Shown here: one piece after another, positions 51,205 through 62,500 of the stretch
Position numbering within the stretch: the stretch's first letter is position 1
How the letters are laid out: every line of letters starts with the position of its first letter
DNA from: Erythroxylum novogranatense
Taxonomy: Eukaryota > Streptophyta > Magnoliopsida > Malpighiales > Erythroxylaceae
Reading direction: 5' to 3'
Assembly: GCA_029891385.1 (NCBI GenBank)
Contig: CM057224.1
Span: 2,232,001 to 2,296,000 of the forward strand
DNA length: 64,000 bases
Made by a program: the position numbers and the translations under genes
Notes under the pieces: generated by a model
Databases searched by the model: none
What the model saw: the letters and a program-made list of their open reading frames with translations, nothing else
What the model was told of the DNA's origin: nothing

Positions 51205-51895
51205 ATACTTGCTTGGTTGAGTTTTTGAAGGGTGAATAAATATTTTTTTCAACGCAAAAGCTTTTTGAAGAAAATGAGTATTTTGCTGCAAAATCAAAAG
51301 AGCACTTTTTTAGTAGATTTAGCTTTTTTGGCAGTTAAAATACAACTTTTTAAGAAATTCAAATTTGAAGCTTTTAAAAAAAGTACTTTTTTTGGAAAAT
51401 ATTTTAAATCATTTAATCTATTTTTAGTCCCTTTTGTCATTATGTTTTACACATAATTCCACAATATCTACAAATATATTTTCACATTTATTTTGAGATT
51501 TATATAATATGATTTGACTTTTCTATATGTTTTAATATTTTTTATATTTGTTATACTTATGTTATAATTCATACAAAAGATTTGGTTATATATTTTTCAT
51601 TTATGTTTCATATGGTTTAAAATTATAAAATAATTAATATATTGTGCTTTGCATATTGTTTAATATATTTTAAATAATATTTATATGCATAAATAATTTT
51701 ATTATAAAATAAAATATAGTTAAAATTAAAAGTATTTTTATTTTATTTTATGTTGCCAAACAATCTATTGTATGAAGCTCTATCAAAAAAGTTCTTTTTA
51801 AATGACAGTCAAACAGTCAACTGATTTCTTAAAAAAGCTATTATCATAAAAATTTTACTGACAAAAGCTCTACTAATATAAATCTATCCTAATTA
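51205..51895 (-). repeat. Long AT-rich MITE, copy 2, inside the left LTR
   Basis: The reverse complement of copy 1 (23630-24255). The partner LTR lacks it: the LTR reads on from ccaatatata to aaaaatacctcaaaactc around it, as in the right LTR. Borders are approximate. Confidence 0.65.
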
Positions 51896-53287
51896 TCCCT
51901 AAAAATACCTCAAAACTCTAACATTATTCGTATAGATCATAAAATTGGTCGACTAAATTTCTTGAAACAAAATCTTAAAACTTTTCAAATTTTTTAAAGA
52001 TCAAAACAAACTATTTTGTCAAAAAGTTAATCCAAAATCATTTAAGATGTTCTTCAAAATATTTCAATGCATTAAGAAGGTTTCTTTAAACTTTACCAAA
52101 TTTTCTCATAATTATGTCAAAGTATATATAATATGCTCTAAGCATAAATTATCATGCAATAATTGAGCACATATTCACTGGATAATTATACGAAAGATTA
52201 AAAATGATATCTATTCATGCAATGATTCCATTCTTTCTAGTTTTTAGTGCACTTGATTTGAATTGCATTGAAGCTCTCTTAAATTGTATTCAATGCTCCA
52301 ATTTACTCTTTTTGATCATTTGGTCCATTTTAATCTTCCTTTGAACTTGATCTTTGACCTTTTGCTTGAATCTTTAATAAATTAACTAAACGACATCACC
52401 AAATATAAAACATTAGTTGTAATATATTTAGTTATTAAGTTAGAATCTCACATAATCTAACAATCTCCTTCTTTTGATGATGACAAAATATTTATTAATA
52501 TTAAAAATAAATATCATTAAATAGACCTACTACGTCAAAGGAATATATAGTGTATGATTCCTCTTAATTTATGCATTATTGATTTATGAAGATCAAGTTT
52601 TAATATTACTATCTCTCTCTTTTATCAGTACTAAAAGGAGTATGTTATGTATTTTTATAAGTATCAAACAAAAAATTAATTAATTTTTCTATCCCTTTTT
52701 TTAAAAAATGATATGGGAAAAGTGCATGTATGAAATGTTTGAAGAAATAAACAATTTTTAAAAGCTTATATACCTTTAAATAATAGTCTTTCGTATACTA
52801 GCTAGGCATATGTAATAATGCTTTAGCTAGGCAAATGTAATAATGTTTTCTCCTTCTAAATATATATGTCAAATATATACTCTAATATTATCAATATGAA
52901 AGTTAGTAGCTACCTCATTTTATGTACCTCCATTAGTTATATCTTTTCTTCCTTCCTTGATTCAACAATTGTCTTTTTATGCAAATTTCCTTAATTTGGC
53001 TCTTAGGAGGGATCTTTGTAGTTTTCTTTTTAAATCACTTATTACATACAACATGGTTATTCCACATTTGATACAAAGGAGGTGATACAATTTGTCGGTA
53101 TTTATTTTATGCCAATTGATATCGACCTATAAGACAAAAAAATTAATATATTTTAGATACTCACACAAATTTAAATCTGTAAGAGCTAGTTCTTAGATCT
53201 ATTTCAACTAATTTTTTTAGGTTTACTTAACAAGTATTGTTTCATAGAACAATATCTTTTAATTTGCCTATAATCATCATAAGAAAT

Positions 53288-54743
53288 TGTTAGTAATGTG
53301 TCCTAGGTAAATGGACATATGTGACTTCTGTATTAACATTATGATTTATTAATAATATATTATGAGGTATTCTTTTATAAATGCATGTATATCGTTTATG
53401 TAATGTGATTTACGTTCCATGAATAATATTAGGCTTATGTCATCAAGTATGTGACTTGATAGTAAAACCATAAGTTTTATAATATTATTCTAAACTATCC
53501 CTGATCGATCGTTATTGGTGGAACAATAATGAACTAAGACTAGTATGTGTTCTGATTGATGATCACGTTTTTCTGATCATAGATATGAGTTATCAAATCA
53601 AAAACATAGATATATGTTAGAGAACATATATTGGACCGACCCACAGAGAGAACACTACATGGTTTCATGTCATTAGTGATTCTCAATATGATTTGACTTT
53701 AGTCCTCTAACCTGAAGTCATATTGGTTCCCTACATGAGGAATTTAGTATTTTGATATTAGACTAAGTTATCTTTAACCGGATAATAAATAATCTTATGT
53801 TGGACATTAAATAAATCATGCGGAGGGATGTGAATGACGTAAATAGGATTTGTACCTCACTTAAATGAGAGAGATATCATTTGGGCCTCTTGACAAGTAT
53901 GACTGAAAAAATGCATGGTCATGCTCAAATGAATTGATGAGGAGTCATCAATGTCATTTGTTATAATCAGTCAACTTGGGGATCAAGAAACTATGATTAA
54001 CCAAAGGTTGATATGTACCATGCCTTGTGGTTAATCTTGATTTCATGTTACAAAGGGACTAAGTTTGTAATCATAGTTGCAGGTTAAATCGGATTACCGA
54101 TCCTCATTTGATTTGGGTAGTCATAATGTCTTGCTAGAGGCCGCTTATAACTTATGGGCCTTGAAGTGTGATCAAGGTCATTGTCAACATCAAATGAGCC
54201 TACAGGGTCGAACATAAAGAGTATTGTGATCTGGGCTTATTCTCTTGGGTCTAATTTATTAGGCATTGAATAAATATATGTGAATATATTTATTGGGCTA
54301 GATTGAAATAAGTTGTTGGGCTTTTGTTATATGAGATATAATATGGGCCGAAACTTATCGGGCTTCAATAATTCTAATAGGATTAAGATTATGAAGTTCT
54401 CATTCCTATTAGGAATAAGAATTAGGGTTTCTCTATAAATAGAGATACTTATGTCTCATTAGGTATGAGAGACGAAACCTAGCTACCTTCTAAGAGAAAA
54501 ATTGTCTGGCGTTCGAAAGAGTTTTTGAACGTGCTAGCACACACGAACTACTGCCCGGATCGTTCATCCTCGTGTGGATACCGGTAGAGGGCATTCACGC
54601 ATTGCAGTGTCTACGAATCTAAAAAAGAAAATCCACGTCAAGAGGTATTTTCATACATGCTATAGTTTTCGATTATACATATTGTTGTTTTATGGTCTTT
54701 TCTGGTGCGTATTGAGAATACTCGGATCATAGGCGATCCAACA
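53288..54743 (+). mobile_element. Solo LTR of a second retrotransposon
   Basis: 1,456 bases from tgttagtaatgtg to ggcgatccaaca, flanked by gaaat (53283-53287) and gaaac (54744-54748), a 5-base duplication with one difference. A TATA box (tctataaatagag, about 54432-54444) sits two thirds along, as expected for an LTR promoter. No second LTR or coding region of this family is present, so recombination probably removed the rest. Confidence 0.75.
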
Positions 54744-55929
54744 GAAACAACATTTCAAATGATAGTGACAAAAAAAAGGACTTAAGTAAGTGGAACCTAT
54801 AAGAATATAGTATAAATGCATTTTTAAGTCTTAAAGGATGATGTAAGTGATATAATAATCTCTTTGGGATTGGTGGAGGATTGAGAGTTCTCATTATGAA
54901 ATGAAAAGGACTAAAAATTTGTGTAGCATATGAAAGGTTTTTTTAGTGTAAATATGGCCAATGAGAATTGGGAATATACTTAAGTACTTAAATAGTGACA
55001 TATGATAATTGTTAACTTGTTTTATGTCTTTTTTTATGATAAAGAGATCTATGTGAATGAGAAAATGTTATGTGCTCTTTTGGTTTAAAGTGTGAACTAT
55101 ACATGAATGTATGAGTTTCCAAATTTCTTAGAACCTAAAGGATGATGGATGAATATGTGATTTTTCTTACATATTTAGAAGATACAATATTCTAAGATGA
55201 TGACTTGCACATAGGCTCATTGTGTAAATGCTTTCTCTTTACAAAAATAATCTTGAAATTGAATTGTGCACTTCCATAAGTAAAACCAATTCCATACTTA
55301 TCATTAGAATTATTTTGGACTCTAAGTGTACTATTTAATTTTTTACTTCTTATATTAAAATTAGACAATGATTTTTAAGGACTTTGATCTCCTTCTTTAG
55401 TATCTCATTCTCACATAACAAATCTTTTACTTTATTATTGATAACAACTACGTTCTATGCATACTAATGTAGAATGATTTTTTTATAGGCCTATTGAGCT
55501 TGTCTCAACTTGACAAGTATGTAAAAATAACTGTTAATAAAATGGAGGTCTATCTAATGGAGGCAGTCCAACACTCAAACTATTAAAAGTAAACGATGCT
55601 AAGTATGCAAGAAGATCTATAATTCTGTTTAATGAAAGTGGTTATAAGAATTTATTTTGGGATGATTCCCTTTTATAAATAATCCTTATTTAATATATAA
55701 TTAAACTTTAACCATTTTTAATAAAGATGAATCAAACCTCTATTTGGTAAATTGGTATTGATTTAGGTCTCTACCTCCTTACATGGTTGAATTCTATTTT
55801 AATTGAACTTATCATTTTTAAATATTTGGTCCTCTTATTTGAGTTCAAAACATATAGGCCTCTAAAAGAATAGCGAGTCTATTGGAAGAATTCACACTTG
55901 ACCTATACATTTATTAGGGGTGTTTCATG

Positions 55930-56480
55930 TATCACATTTTAATTTCTCATTCTCAGTCATCTATGTATTTAAGAGCTTTTGAACCTCTTTATACTTAATA
56001 GATACTTTTTTTTTTCGTTTTGTGCTATTGACATGTAAACATTCTATAAGTTTATCATGAGAAAGTTCGACATCACAATCATCATAAAATTTTGAATAAG
56101 ATGGTACCTCGGTATTATTGATCATAAAACACATGTTTGTTATAAAATTTTCATATTCCTCACTTTATGAACTAGTAATATCGTCTTATATGGCCTTGAG
56201 TGCTTTATTCTTCTTCTTCAATAGTTTGTCCCACCTCTTTTTTCAAAACTTATTGAATTTCTTTGTGACAAATTTGATATCATCCTCATCATTCTCACCT
56301 GTAAAGGTCTCCTCGTCATTAATTTTCTCCATTAGACATGTTAAATGCACCTTCCTTCTTGTTAGAACCACGTCCTCTTTATGCAATTCATTCATTCATA
56401 AATTGTAAGAAATGGTCCTCTAGCTTTTCCAATTACAAGGCACTCTTAACTTCTTATATAGTTGTCACCTTATCTTCCAA
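55930..56480 (-). pseudogene. Copia gag (UBN2-type) relic
   Basis: In minus frames, fragments such as EDDIKFVTKKFNKF, NMCFMINNTEVPSYSKFYDD and CDVELSHDKLIECLH match the linker and coiled-coil part of plant Copia gag proteins. Stops and shifts are many. No zinc knuckle, protease, integrase or reverse transcriptase was recognised beside it. Confidence 0.65.
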
Positions 56481-56648
56481 ATATTTGGTGAAGACCTAAG
56501 TAATTTTCTTATTAATTCAAGATGAATGTAAGTATTACTAAAACCTTTAAGAGCATTTACACTATAAATGAAGTGGGCCTATGTGTTAGAAATTTATTCA
56601 TTATGTTATATATTAGAAATTGATTCATTATGTTATATATGAAACTAC

Positions 56649-56767
56649 ATCAACAACAAACAACAACACTACCCAGTGAAAGTCCCGTTGAAATGTGGGA
56701 TTTGAGAAGGTTTGATAGTACGCAGCCTTACTCCTATCTTATGGAAAGGCTATTTCTAATAGACCCA
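56649..56767 (-). repeat. SINE/RTE 3' end, better copy
   Basis: The + strand reads atcaacaacaaacaacaaca, then acccagtgaaagtcc, gtacgcagccttactcctatc and tatttctaatagaccca. This is the inverted 3' end of a well-known plant repeat with terminal TTG units. Following bases up to about 57160 may belong to the same element. Confidence 0.6.
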
Positions 56768-58079
56768 TGTGTAATGTATCATAAAGCTACGACAAAACTA
56801 TAAATAGATGTGCATAAAAATAATAATAATAACATACGTATAGAACATGTCAAAGATTAATAATAAATGATAAGATAAATATACAAAATAGAAAATAACA
56901 TACAAGAGTAACTCCGACCAAGCTTCTCAATACAGTAATTACACTAAGTAGGAAACTATCTAAGCTAAACTAACTAGGAGGTATGTTATACACGAAACTA
57001 TTCACATTAATGCCCAAACATGCTTACTTTACTCTCTTTCACTTAATTTCTTCATATGTGATTTCAAGCGTATACCATATCTCTTGATCTTTCTCACATA
57101 TGCATACTCTATTGAACCCACTCGATGCATAAAATGAACCATGCACGACCTTGCTATTTAATGTGATTAGTCTCTTGTTCTTATTGTCTCACTCATTTCT
57201 ATCTTTTTGGTACCATAATCTCAATTTTATCTCTCAGTAAGGATTTTATTGAAATATAAGATCTATTATTTAAAACACCTCAAAGATCAACCCTTTTAGC
57301 TAATAAAAAGTGTTTAATCTTAGTCTTTAAATAAAAGTAATTTTCTTCATCATAGAAAGAGGTTTTACATATGCAGTGACTATCTTGGATAAAAATATCA
57401 TAAAACCATTAGTCTAATTTCTATATGTTCTAAATTAGACTTGTCCTTATATCAATTATTGATCCATAGATAACACATGAAAAGGAGGATAAATTGTATG
57501 TATTCACCATTTTCCTATTTAAAACTAATTAATAAATTGTTTATTCTAATGAATGATTATGAAAATTCATATAAATTAGTTTCATAACAAACATAATAAT
57601 AATAAAAAAGAGTCGAGAAAGTGAGGTGAAATCAATTTATAATAATTCGATGAAATAACCCTTAATCTACAGCTTCTTCCTAAGCTTTACTTAGGAATCC
57701 ATTATATTCTTCCTCCAATTGATGAAGAGAAACCCTCCATATAACATATTCCTTTTCACATGTGAAGAGGAATCCCTATAACCCTCTTCCTTTATCACGC
57801 GTAAAGCATAACCTTTACAAATCTTAGTTAAGATTAATAAAAACTCCCACAATATATACCCTAAGTAATTTCTTAAATTGTTACACTGGTACAATCATAT
57901 TCAAGGTATAACTATAAATTCCTATTTATTTGTTATTGACTTAACCATCGACTAATTCCACTTTCATTACAACTCAAAAACCAACCTTTATTAATTGCAA
58001 CAATGAAGAAAAAGGTTAATACATATTATACAATGAAAATATTCACTTAAATACTCTCTTTAGCCTTTAAAGTCTCTTA

Positions 58080-58330
58080 ATAGACCCATGGGCTAGGGGC
58101 CTGTGGATCAACGGGCCGGTGGTTGTAACCCAGACCACGGGTTGACAGGCTCATGGCCCAACAAACCACAGGCGAGTTGGCCCAGCTTGGCCCAATCTCA
58201 TATTTTAATTTTTTTTAATAAAACAACATTATTTTGTACCTTTGTATCGTCAGGCCAAGCTGTCTCAACTCGTAGGCCCTGACCGAGCTAAAGTCAAGTC
58301 GGGCGGACCATATTTTTCATCACTATCTCC
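58080..58330. repeat. GC-rich hAT-MITE-like insertion in the right LTR
   Basis: It contains gggctaggggcctgtgg, acgggccggtggttg and agtcgggcggacc. Flanks ctcttaat and ctcctaat match in 7 of 8 positions, a hAT-type target size. The left LTR reads through the site (ctcttagtaactctct) without it. Confidence 0.6.
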
Positions 58331-59203
58331 TAATAACTCTCTGGTATACTATATGATTTATTTATTCCTAAAACACTATAAAATAATTGTTAGAAGTCAA
58401 AGTTAGTTATTATAATGGCTAATTCCAAGAGCACTAGTTGATCATTCAACTATATTGGTTGACCAATGTATTACGTTGGTCTTACAAAATTTCTATACAA
58501 AATGTAACTTTATTTTAAGAATATTGGTTGATCAGGTTGACACATTTGTTAACCCATATACGTTGATTATACCTAAAACACCTCGAAACTATAATATTGA
58601 TAACCCAAATTACTATATTGGTTAACCAAATTTCATAAGACAAGTTTTTCAAAACTTTTCAAATTCTTTCAAAAATTAAAACATACTCCTTTTGCAAAAA
58701 ATTGATCCAAAACTATGTCAAAAGCATTTTAATGCATCAAAGATATTTTCTCTAAATCTTCTCAAATTTCTTCTTGATTATGATAAAGTATATGGATTAT
58801 GCCTAAGTATAAATCATCATACAATAATTGAACCCTCAATTTGTAATTATGACCAAGTTATAAAAAAGATTACAATGATTGTTATACATTGAAATGACTT
58901 TATTCTTTCTTGTTCTTGACCTACTTAACTTGAATTACCTTGGAGCTCTCTCAAATTATATTTGGTGCTCCACTTTACTCAATTTTGATCTTTTGATCAT
59001 TTTGATCTTTTATTGAACTTCATCTTTGACCTTTTATTTGAACATTTGACAAATTAATTTAACAAGTAACGATTTAGAATTAAATAACATACTAGATCTA
59101 TATAGTATTTATAGGTTCCAACATGTTTCCACTCTCAATCAATTATCTTCTTTTTATTTTCTGTCTTATACCAATTAAATGATAGCAATGTATGGATCAT
59201 GAC

Positions 59204-59285
59204 TAGGGATGGCAAAAGAGTCCAAGCTCGAGGTTGGCCTGAAGCCAGGTTGGGGTTCACTAGGCCTCTCGCCTTGCCATCCCTA
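59204..59285. mobile_element. 82-base MITE with perfect 12-base inverted ends
   Basis: It begins tagggatggcaa and ends ttgccatcccta. The interior has ccaagctcgaggttggcc and aggcctctcgcc. This end sequence is typical of plant hAT-like MITEs. The 8-base flanks (atcatgac, aagatgaa) match only partly. Confidence 0.75.
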
Positions 59286-59587
59286 AAGATGAAGTATGTT
59301 TTAATGTTTTTAGAAAACAATTTGACTTATGGATCATTAAAGAATAGGACGTTGAATTCAAAGGTATATTCATTAGGAGGAGTATAATGGTTATTGAAGG
59401 GTGTAGACAAGAAGGAAGAGTCAAGAGAAAAAGATGAACAAGCACACGTTTTTATCAATTGAGTGACCGACCAGTTTATGAGCCTTTGTGGTAGTCTCTG
59501 AGCAAAGAATATGACCATCTCGGTTCTAACCATGTGATTCAAGGGTGCAACCTCGGTCAATTGTTGCAAGTGGCATCTGACGCTGAA

Positions 59588-62500
59588 CTATTCTTTTGAT
59601 GGACCAGGATCAAGACCAGGACCTGTATGACCTTGATCAGGAAAGATTGCAGATTGCAAAGATGGAGCAATGCTATTGACATGTGGCCAAGTTAGTTCCC
59701 ACAAGCTGTCGCCGTCTGAGGTACTCCTCTGCAGTAACACGCTCTCGTTCTTCATTTTTAATAGTGTTTCCTTGAGAAGCTCTAGAACCAATTCTTGAAG
59801 CTCATCAGTCTTCTTCCCTCTAACTTTCACATTCATACACTTCTTCATTCGGCTAAGGACTCCTATCCACGTTTTGCTAAAAGTTGCTAATTGTACAAGC
59901 TCATTGAGTGACCCTTTAAACAACTCTGACATGAGCTTCACAGCTGTTATAAGTGTACCTTCCATATTCCTGTAGTCTGTTTGAGAGTTTCCTTGAGCAA
60001 TTTCAAGCAAATCGTCAAGCATTGTGAAGATTACGACATCAAAGCACTGTGACCATAGACCATTTGGAATATTGATCCTGTCATTAACTGCCAGGCACTT
60101 CTGCAGTGATGAAAGGGCATGATTTCTAACCTCTTCTCTCACGTCCAAGCATACCCTTTGTAGTTCCTGTGCAAGCCTCAGCCACAGTTCCCCAGTATCC
60201 TGACACAATTTTGTAGCTTCTTCCTCCCTGATTGCTTCCCTGGTCTCAGTAGACCACCTAGCCAGACAATCAACAGAATCTGTCATAAGATCTATAGCAC
60301 GAATAGACCTTTTTGCCTGTCCTACAGGAGACTCTGCAAACTGTCTTACTGCATCAACACAGAGAAGATAATTGTCTGGTGACAAGTGAGCTCCATTTGC
60401 TACAATAAACAATAGGGCATCAAATCCAGCTTCAGAAGCTTCTGGGTGACAAGCTGAGGCAGAAAGAAGTGACATTATTATGTGCCATCCCATTAGAGAT
60501 CTGACAAGTGGGGCATTTGCTTTTACTAGCTGACTGACTTCCTTTGTTATTCGCTCGCTGTATGCATCAGCAATGCGGCTATCAAGCTGTGAAACAAGTT
60601 GCAATGACTTCAGCAGTTCATCAGCTAGGATCTCTTTGTAGGGGAGCAGCCGCTGACAAATCCTAAGAAGTCCAAAAACAGCATTCTCGACTAATGCACA
60701 AGGTGTTATAATTGAATGAACAATGTTCGCTATGTGTTCGTAAACACACTGCCACAGTAGCATAATTCTGTTCCAGTTGTTCAGTGTAAGAGCAATCAGC
60801 AGTTCCAGGCAGAAAACTGCAGCATCTTCGTCTTCCAGAGAGCTGTTCCCTCTCTGAGACCGCCTACCAGCCCAGATGAGTGCTCTTGCTAGACTCAACA
60901 ATGAGTCATCACGAAAGGACTTACTTTCAGTGAAGATGTTATCAATATGGCACTTTTGGATTGTTTGAAGGGCACCTTGATAAGCAGCAATCTGTTCTTC
61001 CGTAGGAAGGAATCTTGACTCCTCATTGTCAAGAGATGAATGCCGATTGACCCGACCCATCAAGCCATAAGATCTCCTGGGAGCTGCCATGGGTTGTAAT
61101 GGAACCGGAAATAAAGATTTTGCCAACAGTTTCCCGTGTTCAGATTCTGCAGAAAGCTCGACTTCATTAGCAACATCAGTAGCCACACGAGTTGGAAGAA
61201 GACCAAGTTTGTGCAGTTTCAGAATGCTTTCTACAATATTTCTCCAGCCTGTGCATAAATAATCACCATATCTATTTGCAATGGTGAAAATGGTTACGGT
61301 TGCCATCCTGGCTTTTATGTCATCACCAAAGCTCAATATAGGGTCCTCAGAAGATGGGGGATTCAAGAGGGTTGTGAACTTAGAAAGAGAAACAACCAGA
61401 TCATCCAATAAATCTCCAAGATGACGGCATGCAGAAATTTTTGCAACTGCTAAAAATCCATCAATACATGTTTGGTAAACATCTTCAGTTTCTGCATGGT
61501 CAAAAACAACTGAGATAGCAGCAATTGCTGGACCTGACATGACAGCAAACATATCATGGTCAAGATAGGCATTAGAATCCGACACAATGAATGGTGAAAT
61601 TTTCTTCGATTTCTGCATTAAATAAGCCCAACGGCTGGGGGTCATTTCAGGTAATCCAGCTCCTTTATCTGGAGTTGTGCGGATCTCATTCATGCAAATC
61701 GACTGGTAGAGTTCTGACAGGAACTCCCGAGGCAAGTCATTGCCTCCATTTATTCGTCTATTGTTTCGGATAAAATCCTCCTCTGTCATCTTTTTCTTCA
61801 CCTGAACGTTGTGTTGATCTGTGTTTAGCATTATAAGTGAATAAGACAAGACAAGAGCAGCATCCTTGTTAGCTAGAATATTTGGTGATTGCTCATAGTA
61901 AATTTCAGAGAAGGCCTCAAGAACCCTCTGTATTTTCTGTGATTCTCCAGGCAACCTAAAAGTTTCCAAGAACAACCGTAATGCATCATCCATGTTCATA
62001 GTTTGGAAATCAAAAGTCTGAGCAAATTCATGAAGAACCTGAACACAAAAATCATCAGGGTTTCCCAAGAAGTCCCCAACAAGATTCTTATCTAATCCAG
62101 CAGTATACCTAAGAAAGCAGGCCACAATTTTGGGGTCAAGTTTTTCAGATAAGACATTTGTTCCCTGGAGGAACTCTATTCCTTTCTTTGGGTCATGATT
62201 AAAGTGATCAGCTCCAACCATCAGTTTTTTCTTAATGTACTTCTTTTGGCGGACAAATGGAACCCATTGCTTAGGGTCACCATAGTTCTCACACTTCATT
62301 TTCCAGAATGGGATAGAGTCTTCAATAGTCATTTTTTCCTTTTTTGAGCTAACTGCTCCATTGCCTATCCTTTCAGCCATACCCTGAATAACAGATATCA
62401 GACCATCCAAAGCAAGGATGTGAATTGTAGTCAATGAAGAATTTAATGGAAATGCAGTCATTGACAACAAATTAGCAATGTCTTCAAACACATTGCTACA

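Larger units (their letters stand above)
50190..59123 (-). mobile_element. Decayed LTR retrotransposon, nested
   Basis: Two long terminal repeats in the same direction match each other: about 50190-52462 and about 57430-59123. Shared strings include tcataacaaa, aaattgttaca, tattggttgaccaat, aaaacttttcaaatt and ttgaacttgatctttgaccttt. Both end ccaaca or ctaaca on the + strand, so in minus sense they start TGTT. Next to the left LTR is a purine tract on the minus strand (aaaagaaggagat, 52463-52475), as in Copia elements. A Copia-type gag relic lies inside (55930-56480). A solo LTR of another family (53288-54743) is nested within. Pol was not found, so the interior is deleted or worn out. The outer left border is approximate. 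Confidence 0.75.

Noticed and set aside
56118..56408. 96-codon + frame
   Set aside because: Antisense of the gag relic; Leu/Phe-rich because it mirrors Lys/Glu codons.
57200..57430. Primer-binding site of the large LTR element
   Set aside because: No convincing tRNA-complementary string was found next to the right LTR, so none is annotated.
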